Positions 26,248 through 36,182 of a DNA stretch of 64,000 nt are shown one piece after another. Every line of letters starts with the position of its first letter. The stretch's first letter is position 1. Under the pieces are notes generated by a model. That model searched no databases and was not told the DNA's origin. It worked only from the letters and a program-made list of their open reading frames with translations. Source of the DNA: Streptomyces netropsis. Lineage in GTDB: Bacteria > Actinomycetota > Actinomycetes > Streptomycetales > Streptomycetaceae. Both the position numbers and the translations under genes were made by a program. The stretch lies in NCBI RefSeq assembly GCF_014203545.1, contig NZ_JACHJG010000001.1, forward strand, positions 310,001 to 374,000, written 5' to 3'.

Positions 26248-29200
26248 ATGCTCGAATCTATTGAGCCCACCGAGCCCGAGAACGCGCCCAGCGCACCCGG
26301 GAACAACTCCGACGCAAGCCCCAGCGACACGCTGCCGCCCCGACGCCGCCGCCGTGCGGCGTCGCGCCCGGCCGGTCCGCCGGTGGCGGAGACCGCCGCC
26401 GTGCAGCCGGCCGTGACGGCCGCCGCGACCGAGGCCGCTCCGGCCGAAGCCGCACCCGTCGCCGAGACCCCCGCCGCCACCGAGGCGGCACCCCCGGCCC
26501 GTCCCCGCCGCCGCGCGACCCGTAAGGCGACGGCTCCGGCCGGTGCGCCGCGTGCCTCCGCCGCGGAGACCGCCGAGGCCGCTCCGGCCGCCGCTCCCGC
26601 CGAGGCCCCCGCGCCGGTGGCCGTGGAAGCCGCCGCCGAGCCCGCCGCCGAGGTCCAGGACAGCAAGCCGGCCCGTACGCGCCGCCGCGCGGTCCGCAAG
26701 GCCACCGCACCGGCGGGTGCCCCGCAGGCCGCCGAGACCCCGGCCGAGGCCGCTCCGGCCGCCGCTGTCGCCGAGGCCCCCGCGCCGGTCGCTGCGGAAG
26801 CCGCCGCCGAGCCCGCCGCCGAGGCCGAGGAGGCCCCGGCCGCGAAGCCGGCCCGTACGCGCCGTCGCGCCACCCGTAAGGCCGGCTCCGCCGCCGCGCC
26901 GGAGGCGCAGCCCGCCGAGGCCGTGGCCCCGGCCGTGCAGGACGAAGAGGCCGAAGAGGCCGAGGAGACCGAGGACGAGGCCGTGGAGGCGGTCGCCGTG
27001 GAGGCGCCCGCGAAGCCGGCCCGCGGCCGTGGCCGTCGTCGGGTCGCCCCCGGTGACGCCGAGGCCGCCACCCAGGCCCTCGAGGCCGCGAAGGCGGAGA
27101 GCCGCCGTGCCGCCGAGGCCGCGGAGACCGTCGCCGAGCCGGCCGAGCCCGCCGCCACCGGTGGCCGCCGTCGCCGTGCCGCCGCCGCGGACGGGGAGCC
27201 GGAGGCTCCCGCGCGCGGCCGTCGCCGTGCCGTGCGTCCGCCGACCGCCGTGTTCCAGGCGCCGGTGTTCGCCGAGCCCATGTTCCAGACCCCGGAGACC
27301 GCCGCCGCGGCCGCCGCCGCCTCCGTCGTGGAGGAGGAGCAGCCCGAGGAGGAGCGCGTCGAGACCGAGCGGCCCGCCGCCGACCGCGGCCGCCGTCGCC
27401 GTCGCCGTCGCGGTGAGGCCGCCGAGGCCGAGCCGGTCGTGGCCGAGGAGCGCACGCCCGCCGCCGAGCCGGTGGAGGAGCCCGAGGAGGCCCAGGACGT
27501 CGAGGACGCCGAGGACGGCGCGCAGGACGACGAGGAGTCGGGCGACCGCCCCTCGCGTCGTCGCCGTCGTGGTGGCCGTCGTCGCCGTCGTGGTGAGGCC
27601 GCCGAGGGTGAGGGTGAGGGCAGCGAGGACGAGACCGAGCGCCGCGCCGAGGCCGCCCTGGAGCCGGAGGCCGAGCAGGACGCCGAGTCCGCCGAGGACG
27701 GAGCCGAGGACGAGGACGCGTACGGCTCCTCCAGCAGCCGCCGTCGCCGTCGCCGCCGTCGCCGCAGTGGCGACGCCGCGGAGGCCGAGGCCACCGGTGA
27801 CGACCCGGAGCGCACGGTCGTGAAGGTCCGTGAGCCGCGTGAGTCCCGCAAGCGGGAGGAGCGCGAGCCCGGCACCGGCTTCGACGAGGTGCAGTCCATC
27901 AAGGGCTCGACCCGCATGGAGGCCAAGAAGCAGCGCCGCCGTGAGGGGCGCGAGCAGGGCCGCCGCCGCGTGCCGATCATCACCGAGGCCGAGTTCCTGG
28001 CCCGCCGTGAGGCCGTCGAGCGCGTCATGGTCGTGCGCCAGAGCGGTGAGCGCACCCAGATCGGCGTGCTGGAGGACAACGTCCTCGTCGAGCACTACGT
28101 CAACAAGGAGCAGGCCACCAGCTACGTCGGCAACGTCTACCTGGGCAAGGTCCAGAACGTGCTGCCGTCGATGGAGGCCGCGTTCGTCGACATCGGCAAG
28201 GGCCGCAACGCCGTCCTGTACGCCGGTGAGGTCAACTTCGAGGCGCTCGGCATGGGCAACGGCCCGCGCCGCATCGAGTCCGCGCTGAAGTCCGGCCAGT
28301 CCGTGCTGGTCCAGGTCACCAAGGACCCGATCGGTCACAAGGGCGCCCGCCTGACCAGCCAGGTCTCGCTCCCCGGCCGCTACCTGGTCTACGTGCCCGA
28401 GGGCTCGATGACCGGCATCAGCCGGAAGCTGCCCGACACCGAGCGCGCGCGGCTGAAGCAGATCCTCAAGAAGATCGTCCCCGAGGACGCGGGCGTGATC
28501 GTCCGTACCGCCGCGGAGGGTGCGAGCGAGGACGAGCTGGCCCGTGACGTGCAGCGTCTGCAGGCGCAGTGGGAAGAGATCCAGAAGAAGGCGAAGAGCG
28601 GCAACGCCCCGACCCTGCTGTACGGCGAGCCGGACATGACCGTCCGGGTCGTGCGCGACATCTTCAACGAGGACTTCTCCAAGGTCATCGTCAGTGGTGA
28701 CGGCGCCTGGGAGACCATCCACGGCTATGTCTCGCACGTCGCCCCGGACCTCACCGACCGGCTGCAGAAGTGGACGTCGGACGTCGACGTCTTCGCCACG
28801 TACCGGATCGACGAGCAGCTGATGAAGGCGCTGGACCGCAAGGTCTGGCTGCCGAGCGGCGGCTCGCTGGTGATCGACCGGACCGAGGCGATGGTCGTCG
28901 TCGACGTCAACACCGGCAAGTTCACCGGCCAGGGCGGCAACCTGGAGGAGACGGTCACCAAGAACAACCTCGAGGCGGCCGAGGAGATCGTGCGCCAGCT
29001 GCGGCTGCGCGACCTCGGCGGCATCGTGGTGATCGACTTCATCGACATGGTGCTGGAGGCCAACCGGGACCTGGTGCTGCGGCGTCTGCTGGAGTGCCTG
29101 GGCCGGGACCGCACCAAGCACCAGGTCGCCGAGGTGACCTCGCTGGGTCTGGTCCAGATGACCCGCAAGCGGGTCGGCCAGGGCCTGCTGGAGTCCTTCT

Positions 29201-30159
29201 CCGAGTCGTGCGTGCACTGCAACGGCCGCGGCGTGATCGTCCACATGGACCAGCCGACGACCGTCGGTGGCGGCGGCGGTGGCAAGCGCGGCAAGAAGAA
29301 GGGCAAGGCCGGTGCCGGTCAGCCCGAGCACGACCACGTCCACGAGTACGCGGCGGAGGAGCCGGCCGAGCCGATCGAGGCCGCCCCGTCCGCCGAGGTC
29401 GAGGCCGAGCTTCCCGAGCTGGAGCCCGTCGCGGTGACCGAGGCGGACCTCCAGCCGTCGGTCGGCGGGGACGAGGAGTGGTTCGGCAGCCCGACCGAGG
29501 CGAAGGCCGCGGCGTCGCGCGGTGGCCGTACGCGCCGTCGGGCGACCCGCAAGGCGTCCGCCCCGGCGGGTTCGCCGAAGGCGGCCGAGCAGCCGGAGCC
29601 CGAGATCGTCGTGGAGCCGGTCGCGCCGGCCAAGGCCCCCGAGCCGGTCGTGGAGCCGGTCGTCGAGCCGGCCCCCGAGGCGAAGGCCGAGGTCCCGGCG
29701 GACGTCGAGAAGGAAGCCGCCCCGGCCGCTCCCGTCCGTACGCGCCGCCGTGCGGTCCGCAAGGCGACGTCCCCGGCCGGTTCGCCCAAGGCGGCCGAGG
29801 AAGCCGCTGTGATGGTCGTGGAGACGCCCGCGAAGGTCGTCGCCGAGCCGGAGCCGGAGCCCGTCCGGGCCGAGGAGCCGGCGGCCCCGGCCGAGCCGGT
29901 CGAGTCGGTCGAGGCGGCCCCGTCCGCCGAGGAAGCCGAGACGGCGGCGCCCGCCAAGAAGGCGGTCCGTAAGACGGCCGCCAAGAAGGCGCCGGCGAAG
30001 AAGGCCACCACCGCGAAGAAGGCGACGGCGGCCAAGAAGACGACGACCGCCAAGAAGGCCACGGCCAAGAAGACCGCCACGAAGACGGCGGCCAAGAAGG
30101 CCCCCGCGAAGCGGGCGGCGAAGAAGACGGCAGCCGCCGCCTCCTCCGCCGAGGACTGA
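26248..30159 (+). CDS. rne: Ribonuclease E/G family endoribonuclease with long repeat arms
   Basis: From ATG 26248 (GGGAGA upstream) the protein has 1303 aa. The catalytic core is about residues 571-1000: S1 domain (VYLGKVQNVLPSMEAAFVDI), DNase I-like segment with DVNTGKF near 886, and the Zn-link Cys pair CVHCNGRG near 988. It cleaves single-stranded RNA in decay and rRNA/tRNA processing. The core is flanked on both sides by acidic/Pro-Ala arms carrying repeated basic modules RTRRRAxRKAxxPAGxP (near 26500, 26673, 26850, 29526, 29739) and Arg tracts. The end is a Lys/Ala tail like histone H1. Core in the middle with two arms is the known streptomycete RNase ES layout. Confidence 0.95.
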   Translation: MLESIEPTEPENAPSAPGNNSDASPSDTLPPRRRRRAASRPAGPPVAETAAVQPAVTAAATEAAPAEAAPVAETPAATEAAPPARPRRRATRKATAPAGAPRASAAETAEAAPAAAPAEAPAPVAVEAAAEPAAEVQDSKPARTRRRAVRKATAPAGAPQAAETPAEAAPAAAVAEAPAPVAAEAAAEPAAEAEEAPAAKPARTRRRATRKAGSAAAPEAQPAEAVAPAVQDEEAEEAEETEDEAVEAVAVEAPAKPARGRGRRRVAPGDAEAATQALEAAKAESRRAAEAAETVAEPAEPAATGGRRRRAAAADGEPEAPARGRRRAVRPPTAVFQAPVFAEPMFQTPETAAAAAAASVVEEEQPEEERVETERPAADRGRRRRRRRGEAAEAEPVVAEERTPAAEPVEEPEEAQDVEDAEDGAQDDEESGDRPSRRRRRGGRRRRRGEAAEGEGEGSEDETERRAEAALEPEAEQDAESAEDGAEDEDAYGSSSSRRRRRRRRRSGDAAEAEATGDDPERTVVKVREPRESRKREEREPGTGFDEVQSIKGSTRMEAKKQRRREGREQGRRRVPIITEAEFLARREAVERVMVVRQSGERTQIGVLEDNVLVEHYVNKEQATSYVGNVYLGKVQNVLPSMEAAFVDIGKGRNAVLYAGEVNFEALGMGNGPRRIESALKSGQSVLVQVTKDPIGHKGARLTSQVSLPGRYLVYVPEGSMTGISRKLPDTERARLKQILKKIVPEDAGVIVRTAAEGASEDELARDVQRLQAQWEEIQKKAKSGNAPTLLYGEPDMTVRVVRDIFNEDFSKVIVSGDGAWETIHGYVSHVAPDLTDRLQKWTSDVDVFATYRIDEQLMKALDRKVWLPSGGSLVIDRTEAMVVVDVNTGKFTGQGGNLEETVTKNNLEAAEEIVRQLRLRDLGGIVVIDFIDMVLEANRDLVLRRLLECLGRDRTKHQVAEVTSLGLVQMTRKRVGQGLLESFSESCVHCNGRGVIVHMDQPTTVGGGGGGKRGKKKGKAGAGQPEHDHVHEYAAEEPAEPIEAAPSAEVEAELPELEPVAVTEADLQPSVGGDEEWFGSPTEAKAAASRGGRTRRRATRKASAPAGSPKAAEQPEPEIVVEPVAPAKAPEPVVEPVVEPAPEAKAEVPADVEKEAAPAAPVRTRRRAVRKATSPAGSPKAAEEAAVMVVETPAKVVAEPEPEPVRAEEPAAPAEPVESVEAAPSAEEAETAAPAKKAVRKTAAKKAPAKKATTAKKATAAKKTTTAKKATAKKTATKTAAKKAPAKRAAKKTAAAASSAED

Positions 30160-30165
30160 GCTGTA

Positions 30166-30204
30166 CGGGGTCCGGGTCCCTTACGGGGCCCGGGCCCCGG
30201 TTTG
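30166..30204 (+). terminator. Hairpin after rne
   Basis: An 11-bp stem with one G-U pair (30166-30176 with 30189-30199) and a 12-nt loop lies just after the stop and is followed by GTTTG. Confidence 0.5.
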
Positions 30205-30383
30205 ACCCCCCGGACAGGGCCCCGTAACCTTGTCCTTCGGCGTCTGTACGCCAACCCCTGAGCAAATCCCTTCCGGTGAATTCCGGGAGAGGCCGCTCGT
30301 CCATTCGGATATGCGCGGGCTGCACGCCCGTGTGAGCGGCTGGCATCAGAGGTCCCGATTACCAGCGAGAGAGTGAGATCCGC

Positions 30384-30704
30384 GTGTACGCAGTTGTGCG
30401 TAGCGGTGGTCGCCAGCACAAGGTTGCTGTCGGCGACATCGTCGAGGTTGACAAGATTTCCGACGGCAAGGTGGGCGACTCTGTCGAGCTCTCCACGCTG
30501 CTCGTGGTCGACGGCGAGTCCGTCACCAGCGACCCGTGGGTGCTGGCCGGGATCAAGGTCCAGGCCGAGATCGTGGACCACCACAAGGGTGCCAAGATCG
30601 ACATCCTGAAGTACAAGAACAAGACCGGCTACCGCAAGCGCATTGGTCACCGCCAGCAGTACACGGCGATCAAGGTCACCGGCATCCCCACGGCTGCGAA
30701 GTAA
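30384..30704 (+). CDS. rplU: 50S ribosomal protein bL21
   Basis: A 106-aa protein starting [14 protein letters not shown], the L21 signature, with [13 protein letters not shown] near the end that contacts 23S rRNA. GTG 30384 has GAGAGTGAGA upstream. It is followed 11 nt later by rpmA, the universal L21-L27 pair. A 220-nt gap before it carries the operon promoter. Confidence 0.98.
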   Translation: MYAVVRSGGRQHKVAVGDIVEVDKISDGKVGDSVELSTLLVVDGESVTSDPWVLAGIKVQAEIVDHHKGAKIDILKYKNKTGYRKRIGHRQQYTAIKVTGIPTAAK

Positions 30705-30715
30705 GGGACTGAGAC

Positions 30716-30973
30716 ATGGCACACAAGAAGGGCGCATCGTCCACTCGGAACGGTCGCGACTCCAACGCTCAGCGGCTCGGCGTCAAGCGCTTCGGCGGCC
30801 AGGCCGTCAACGCCGGTGAGATCCTGGTCCGCCAGCGCGGCACCCACTTCCACCCGGGCACGGGCGTCGGTCGCGGTGGCGACGACACCCTGTTCGCGCT
30901 GGCCGCCGGTGCGGTGCAGTTCGGCACCCACCGTGGTCGCAAGGTCGTGAACATCGTCCCGATCGCTGAGTAA
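30716..30973 (+). CDS. rpmA: 50S ribosomal protein bL27
   Basis: An 85-aa protein starting [16 protein letters not shown] with the [20 protein letters not shown] signature. The N-terminus begins directly with AHKKG, so there is no cleavable N-terminal extension of the kind known in Firmicutes. GAGAC precedes the ATG. It is second in the rplU-rpmA operon and is followed by a large hairpin. Confidence 0.98.
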   Translation: MAHKKGASSTRNGRDSNAQRLGVKRFGGQAVNAGEILVRQRGTHFHPGTGVGRGGDDTLFALAAGAVQFGTHRGRKVVNIVPIAE

Positions 30974-31003
30974 TCAGCTTTTCGGCACGACATAACACCT
31001 TTC

Positions 31004-31052
31004 CGAGGGCGGGCCTGCTTTTTCCGGTGACGGGGAAGCTGGCCCGCCCTCG
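31004..31052 (+). terminator. Hairpin between rpmA and obgE
   Basis: A 12-bp GC stem (31004-31015 with 31041-31052) encloses an inner imperfect stem (GCTTTTTCC with GGGGAAGC). It lies 31 nt after rpmA and about 50 nt before obgE, so it may attenuate rather than end the transcript. Confidence 0.65.
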
Positions 31053-31100
31053 ACGTGTTTAGTAACAGAGACATCCCCGTATTCATCTGGAGGCACCGCA

Positions 31101-32537
31101 ATGACCACCTTCGTGGACCGCGTCGAGCTGCATGTCGCCGCGGGTAACGGAGGCCATGGCTGCGCCTCCGTTCACCGTGAGAAGTTCAAGCCGCTGGGCG
31201 GCCCGGACGGCGGCAACGGCGGCCGTGGCGGCGATGTGATCCTGGTCGTCGACCAGTCGGTCACCACGCTCCTCGACTACCACCACAGCCCGCACCGGAA
31301 GGCCGGCAACGGCGCGCCCGGCGCCGGTGACAACCGCTCCGGCAAGGACGGCCAGGACCTGATCCTGCCGGTGCCGGACGGCACCGTCGTCCTGGACAAG
31401 CAGGGCAATGTCCTCGCCGACCTCGTCGGTCAGGGCACCACCTTCATCGCCGGCCAGGGCGGCCGCGGCGGCCTCGGCAACGCCGCGCTGGCCTCGGCCC
31501 GCCGCAAGGCCCCCGGCTTCGCGCTGCTCGGCGAGCCCGGCGAGTTCCGTGACATCGTCATGGAGCTCAAGACCGTCGCCGACGTGGCGCTGGTCGGCTA
31601 CCCGAGCGCGGGCAAGTCCTCGCTGATCTCGGTGCTCTCCGCCGCCAAGCCGAAGATCGCGGACTACCCGTTCACGACGCTGGTCCCGAACCTGGGCGTG
31701 GTGACCGCCGGTTCGACCGTCTACACCATCGCGGACGTCCCGGGTCTGATCCCGGGCGCCAGCCAGGGCAAGGGCCTCGGCCTGGAGTTCCTGCGGCACG
31801 TCGAGCGCTGCTCGGTGCTCGTGCACGTCCTGGACACGGCGACCCTGGAGTCCGACCGTGACCCGGTCTCGGACCTGGACGTCATCGAGGCCGAGCTGGC
31901 GCAGTACGGCGGCCTCGACGACCGGCCGCGCATCGTCGTCCTCAACAAGATCGACATCCCGGACGGCCAGGACCTCGCCGACATGATCCGCCCGGATCTG
32001 GAGGAGCGCGGCTACCAGGTCTTCGAGGTGTCCGCCGTCGCCCGTACGGGCCTGAAGGAGCTCTCCTTCGCGCTGGCCGGGATCATCGGCGCGGCGCGCG
32101 CCGCGAAGCCGAAGGAGGAGGCGACCCGTATCGTCATCCGCCCGAAGGCCGTGGACGACGCCGGCTTCACCGTCACCCTGGGCGAGGACGGCCTGTACCG
32201 CGTCCGCGGCGAGAAGCCGGAGCGCTGGGTCAAGCAGACCGACTTCAACAACGACGAGGCCGTCGGCTACCTGGCCGACCGGCTCAACCGTCTCGGTGTC
32301 GAGGACGCCCTGCTCAAGGCCGGTGCCCGGTCCGGCGACGGCGTCGCGATCGGCAGCGAGGAGAACGCGGTCGTCTTCGACTGGGAGCCGTCGATGGCCG
32401 CCGGTGCGGAGATGCTGGGCCGCCGTGGCGAGGACCACCGTCTGGACGCCCCCCGCCCGGCCGCCGTCCGCCGCCGCGACCGCGACGCGGAGCGGGACGA
32501 GGCGGACCAGGAGTTCGAGAAGTTCAAGCCGTTCTAG
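31101..32537 (+). CDS. obgE: GTPase ObgE/CgtA, ribosome assembly factor
   Basis: This 478-aa GTPase binds 50S precursors and links growth with differentiation in Streptomyces. The Gly-rich OBG fold is at 1-158 ([26 protein letters not shown]). The G domain has G1 [12 protein letters not shown]2 DYPFTT, G3 DVPGLI and G4 LNKID. A C-terminal OCT domain follows, with a charged tail ([14 protein letters not shown]). ATG 31101 has TGGAGG upstream. Length is typical for actinobacteria. Confidence 0.98.
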   Translation: MTTFVDRVELHVAAGNGGHGCASVHREKFKPLGGPDGGNGGRGGDVILVVDQSVTTLLDYHHSPHRKAGNGAPGAGDNRSGKDGQDLILPVPDGTVVLDKQGNVLADLVGQGTTFIAGQGGRGGLGNAALASARRKAPGFALLGEPGEFRDIVMELKTVADVALVGYPSAGKSSLISVLSAAKPKIADYPFTTLVPNLGVVTAGSTVYTIADVPGLIPGASQGKGLGLEFLRHVERCSVLVHVLDTATLESDRDPVSDLDVIEAELAQYGGLDDRPRIVVLNKIDIPDGQDLADMIRPDLEERGYQVFEVSAVARTGLKELSFALAGIIGAARAAKPKEEATRIVIRPKAVDDAGFTVTLGEDGLYRVRGEKPERWVKQTDFNNDEAVGYLADRLNRLGVEDALLKAGARSGDGVAIGSEENAVVFDWEPSMAAGAEMLGRRGEDHRLDAPRPAAVRRRDRDAERDEADQEFEKFKPF

Positions 32538-32597
32538 CGGATCGGGGTGGCTGCGAGGTCGCCCCGTGTCCCGGACGGAGTCCGGGAGAGCCGTAGA

Positions 32598-32643
32598 GGC
32601 CCTCGAGTGTGGGGCGGGACAGTCCGCCCGACGCTCGAGGGCC
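32598..32643 (+). terminator. obgE terminator hairpin
   Basis: A 10-bp outer stem (32598-32607 with 32634-32643) and a 6-bp inner stem (32613-32618 with 32624-32629) lie 60 nt after the obgE stop. Confidence 0.65.
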
Positions 32644-32670
32644 TTCGTGCGGGCCCGTACGGCCCGCTGA

Positions 32671-32722
32671 GGGCATGGGGAAGGCCCCGGGAGGAAATCC
32701 TCCCGGGGCCTTCCCCATGCCC
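32671..32722. terminator. Perfect 25-bp bidirectional terminator
   Basis: The arms 32671-32695 and 32698-32722 are perfectly complementary over 25 bp with a 2-nt gap. The element lies between the convergent obgE and CDP-glycerol transferase-like genes, 12 nt after the stop of the latter. Confidence 0.85.
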
Positions 32723-32734
32723 TGTACGGACGGC

Positions 32735-34798
32735 TCAGGCGGCGCCGACCGGCGGCCCCGCGGTGAGCGTCTCGCGCTGGGCCGGGATCTCGGCCGCCAT
32801 GCGGGCCTCCATCCGGACGCGGCGCTCGTCGGCCTTCTCGCAGAGCGCGAGGGCGGCCTGGTTGAAACGGACCAGCGACGGCGGATCGGACGGGCCGAGC
32901 AGCTCGACCTTCAGCTCCGCACGAGCCGCCGCGAGGGCGTCCTGGCCGGGCGCGCGGACGGCCGCGAGCAGCGTCCGCACCTCCTCCGCCTCGGGGCTGA
33001 GGATCGTGGCCGCGCTGACGGTCGGGAAGCCCGCGCGGAACTCCTCCTCGGTCATGCCGCTGGTGTTGGCCACCGCGTACGGCTTCTCACTGATCAGGTA
33101 GTCCGAGACGACGCTGGAGACATCGCTGATCAGCAGGTCGGACTGGTTGAAGCAGGTGTAGAGGGCGGGCCGGGCGGCCGTGATGATCTGGTGCTCCCAG
33201 ACCGGCAGCGAGTCCCAGTACGCGGCCTCCCAGGCGGCGGTGGCGTCCGCCACGGTCGCCGCGCGGCCCTTCTCCGGAGCGCCCTGGAGGAGCATGCGCT
33301 CGACCTCGTCCGCGCTGGGGCGGAAGGTGCTCGTGGTGAGCCGATCCAGCTCGGCCGTGCGGCGCGCCAGCTCGGCGGCAGCCTCGGGACCGGGGCGGGG
33401 ACCGCCGCGGCGGGCGTTGGCCTCGCGGATCATGGCCTGGATGCGCTCGTTGGCGCGGCCGGCGCGCGGGTCGACGGAGCCGGTCATCGGGTGCGGCTTG
33501 TAGAGCAGCCGGACCTTGGGGTCGGCGAGCAGCTCGCGGACGATGTTCTCGCCGGCCAGCATCACCGAGGTGTTGCCGGGCTGGCCGTCCCAGCCTTCCC
33601 AGGTCGGGGCGTACAGCACGGTGGTGAAGCCCTCGGCGGCGGCCTTGCCGCGCGGCGCGGTGTACGGCTGGATCGGCGCGAGCTGCGGGCGGCCGACCTC
33701 GACGACGTCACGGTCGTCGACGCCGATGTCGGCGAGCTGGTAGCGCTCGCGGGCGGCGGGGCCGGCGACCCAGATCTCGTCGTACGCCTTGGAGTACGGG
33801 TTGCAGCTGGAGAGCTTGTCGCTCTCGCCGTGGTTGGTGAAGGCGTGCTTGATCGACGGCATGCGCAGGACCTGCGAGGTCTTACCGGAGTTCGCCGGGT
33901 GCAGCAGCATCTTCAGCGACGACTTCTCCAGGGCCATCAGGTGCACGACCTTGGGGATGCAGACGATCGGCACGTCGGTGGCGTCGATCTTCTGCACCAT
34001 GAAGCGCTCGCGGAGCACGATGACGGGGTTGCCGTCCAGCTCGGCGAGGGTCGAGAGCCACATGTTGGCCTGGTAGGCCGAGCTGGTGCCGCCGGAGAAG
34101 TACATGCCGGTGGTGGGCTTGTAGTCGGTCAGCCAGGCGTCCAGCCACTCCAGGGCCTGCTGCTCGTTCGCGATGCGCTTCTTGGGCCGCAGCCAGGTGG
34201 CCAGGTAGAGGGCGCCGCCGAGGGACAGGGCGAAGGCGATGCCGACGCCGATCTCGCCCCACAGGGCCTTCTCGGTGCCCGCGGTGATCAGCACGCCCGC
34301 CGTGGCGGGGGCGGCGAAGCGCAGCAGCCGGCGGCCCTGCTGGCGGGCCAGCAGGCGCGGCGGCGCGGCCGACAGGCGCAGGCCGGAGGTGTCGACGTTC
34401 CGGGTCAGGAACGGCAGGGTGCGGCTGCGGCGCACGAGGATCGCGACGGCCTGGCAGCCGAAGTGGGCGCCGTAGAAGAGCAGCAGCCCGATGAACAGCG
34501 GGGTGTACTCGTGCAGCGGGCCGTCGCCGTGCACGCGCAGCAGCCCGACCATGATCAGCATGTCGCGCAGCAGCTGACGCACGGTGACGTCGAAGCGGAC
34601 CTTGCCGAGCAGCGAGAGCAGACCGGGGTCTCGGTGCTGGAGATAGAGATCGAGCGCGAGGCCCGCCGCCGAGGCGGTGATGAAGAGCGGCACGTTGGGC
34701 AGCAGCGCACCCACGAGCTGAGCGGCGAAGAACGCCAGCATCGCGAGCAGCGCCGCGAGCTGTACGACTCGGCGGGAGACGGATCCGGCAGAAGGCAC
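32735..34798 (-). CDS. Membrane-linked CDP-glycerol glycerophosphotransferase-like protein
   Basis: This 687-aa protein has about six to seven hydrophobic helices in its first 210 residues and a cytoplasmic transferase domain after that. The domain resembles teichoic-acid polymerases: LHPANSGKTSQVLRMP, FTNHGESDK, VLYAPTWEGW, LLYKPHPMTG and DLLISDVSSVVSDYLI. Such enzymes transfer polyol- or sugar-phosphate units to a lipid-linked acceptor. GTG 34798 has AGGAG 8 nt upstream. The long membrane module is unusual, since TagF-type enzymes are peripheral. Its place among wall genes suits synthesis of an anionic wall polymer; the substrate is not determined by sequence. Confidence 0.82.
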   Translation of the reverse strand: MPSAGSVSRRVVQLAALLAMLAFFAAQLVGALLPNVPLFITASAAGLALDLYLQHRDPGLLSLLGKVRFDVTVRQLLRDMLIMVGLLRVHGDGPLHEYTPLFIGLLLFYGAHFGCQAVAILVRRSRTLPFLTRNVDTSGLRLSAAPPRLLARQQGRRLLRFAAPATAGVLITAGTEKALWGEIGVGIAFALSLGGALYLATWLRPKKRIANEQQALEWLDAWLTDYKPTTGMYFSGGTSSAYQANMWLSTLAELDGNPVIVLRERFMVQKIDATDVPIVCIPKVVHLMALEKSSLKMLLHPANSGKTSQVLRMPSIKHAFTNHGESDKLSSCNPYSKAYDEIWVAGPAARERYQLADIGVDDRDVVEVGRPQLAPIQPYTAPRGKAAAEGFTTVLYAPTWEGWDGQPGNTSVMLAGENIVRELLADPKVRLLYKPHPMTGSVDPRAGRANERIQAMIREANARRGGPRPGPEAAAELARRTAELDRLTTSTFRPSADEVERMLLQGAPEKGRAATVADATAAWEAAYWDSLPVWEHQIITAARPALYTCFNQSDLLISDVSSVVSDYLISEKPYAVANTSGMTEEEFRAGFPTVSAATILSPEAEEVRTLLAAVRAPGQDALAAARAELKVELLGPSDPPSLVRFNQAALALCEKADERRVRMEARMAAEIPAQRETLTAGPPVGAA

Positions 34799-35006
34799 TG
34801 GGCGGGCTCCTGGCAGGAGGGCTAGGGGGTGAGGGAGACCGCGATGGACAACGGTCGGCTACCGACCGTATGACGGCGGCTGGGCCAGGAGCAATCTTCC
34901 CCGACGGCAATCATCGCAAAATAGGGCCGAACGACCACAATCCTCAGGCGGTAGATTTGCGGGCCGGAAGCAGGCACACCAGCGGCGATCACAGGGGTGT
35001 ACGTAC

Positions 35007-36182
35007 GTGACAGGGGCAGGGACGCGGCAAGAGGCCGGTCAAGCGGTCGGTCGGGAAGCCGGTCAGGAGCTCCGGCAGGAGGTCGTGGGCGCCCGCAGGA
35101 TCGTGGTCAAGGTGGGATCCTCGTCACTCACCACCGCGGGCGGGGGGCTGGACGCCGACCGGGTTGACGCGCTGGTCGACACGCTGGCCAAGGCCGGCGG
35201 GGAGAAGGAGATCGTGCTGGTCTCCTCCGGTGCCATCGCCGCGGGTCTCGCACCGCTCGGCCTGGAGCGGCGCCCCCGCGACCTCGCCCGCCAGCAGGCC
35301 GCCGCCAGCGTCGGCCAGGGCCTGCTCGTCGCCCGCTACACCGCCTCCTTCGCGCGCTACGGCCGCCGTGTCGGCCAGGTGCTGCTGACCACCGACGACA
35401 CCAGCCGCCGCGCGCACTACCGCAACGCCTACCGGACGCTCGACCAGCTGCTGGCCATGGGCGCCGTCCCGGTCGTCAACGAGAACGACACCGTCGCCAC
35501 GGACGAGATCCGCTTCGGCGACAACGACCGGCTCGCCGCCCTCGTCGCCCATCTCGTACGGGCCGACCTGCTGATCCTGCTCTCCGACGTCGACGCCCTC
35601 TACGACGGCGACCCGAGCATCCCGGGCACCACGCGGATCGCCGAGGTCACCGGCGAGAAGGATCTCGACGGCGTCTCCGTGGGCAGTGCGGGCAAGGCGG
35701 GCGTGGGCACCGGCGGCATGGTCACCAAGGTCGAGGCCGCCCGGATCGCGGCCGCCGCCGGCATCCCGGTCGTCCTCACCTCCGCCAGCCGGGCCGCCGA
35801 CGCCCTCGGCGGCCGCCCGGCCGGCACGTTCTTCCACCGCACCGGCCGCCGCTCCGCCGACCGGCTGCTGTGGCTCGCGCACGCCTCCACCCCGCGCGGG
35901 TCCCTGACGCTGGACGACGGCGCCGTGCGGGCCGTGGTCGAGGGGCGCGCGTCGCTGCTCCCGGCGGGCATCGCGTCCGTCGAGGGTGAATTCACCGCGG
36001 GTGACCCCGTCGAGCTGCGGGACGCCTCGGGGCGGGCCGTCGCCCGGGGGCTGGTCAACTTCGACGCCCGGGAGATCCCCCGGCTGCTCGGCCGCTCCAC
36101 TCGTGACCTGGCCCGGGACCTCGGACCCGCGTACGAGCGCGAGGTCGTGCACCGCGATGATCTGGTCGTGCTGCGCCCCTGA
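35007..36182 (+). CDS. proB: Glutamate 5-kinase
   Basis: A 391-aa enzyme catalysing the first step of proline synthesis. The kinase domain begins RRIVVKVGSSSLTT at about residue 31 and has LVSSGAIAAGL, NENDTVATDEIRFGDNDRL and LLSDVDALYDGDP. A C-terminal PUA domain follows (VARGLVNFDAREIPRLLG). GTG 35007 gives a 25-residue Gln/Ala/Gly-rich extension before the conserved core; the real start may lie further in. proA follows after one intervening small gene. Product inhibition by proline is typical of the family. Confidence 0.96.
   Translation: MTGAGTRQEAGQAVGREAGQELRQEVVGARRIVVKVGSSSLTTAGGGLDADRVDALVDTLAKAGGEKEIVLVSSGAIAAGLAPLGLERRPRDLARQQAAASVGQGLLVARYTASFARYGRRVGQVLLTTDDTSRRAHYRNAYRTLDQLLAMGAVPVVNENDTVATDEIRFGDNDRLAALVAHLVRADLLILLSDVDALYDGDPSIPGTTRIAEVTGEKDLDGVSVGSAGKAGVGTGGMVTKVEAARIAAAAGIPVVLTSASRAADALGGRPAGTFFHRTGRRSADRLLWLAHASTPRGSLTLDDGAVRAVVEGRASLLPAGIASVEGEFTAGDPVELRDASGRAVARGLVNFDAREIPRLLGRSTRDLARDLGPAYEREVVHRDDLVVLRP

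Noticed and set aside
26206..29343. 1045-codon minus-strand frame over rne
   Set aside because: Composition is Gly/Leu/Asp-rich mirror of the Ala/Glu/Arg repeats of rne; no independent signal.
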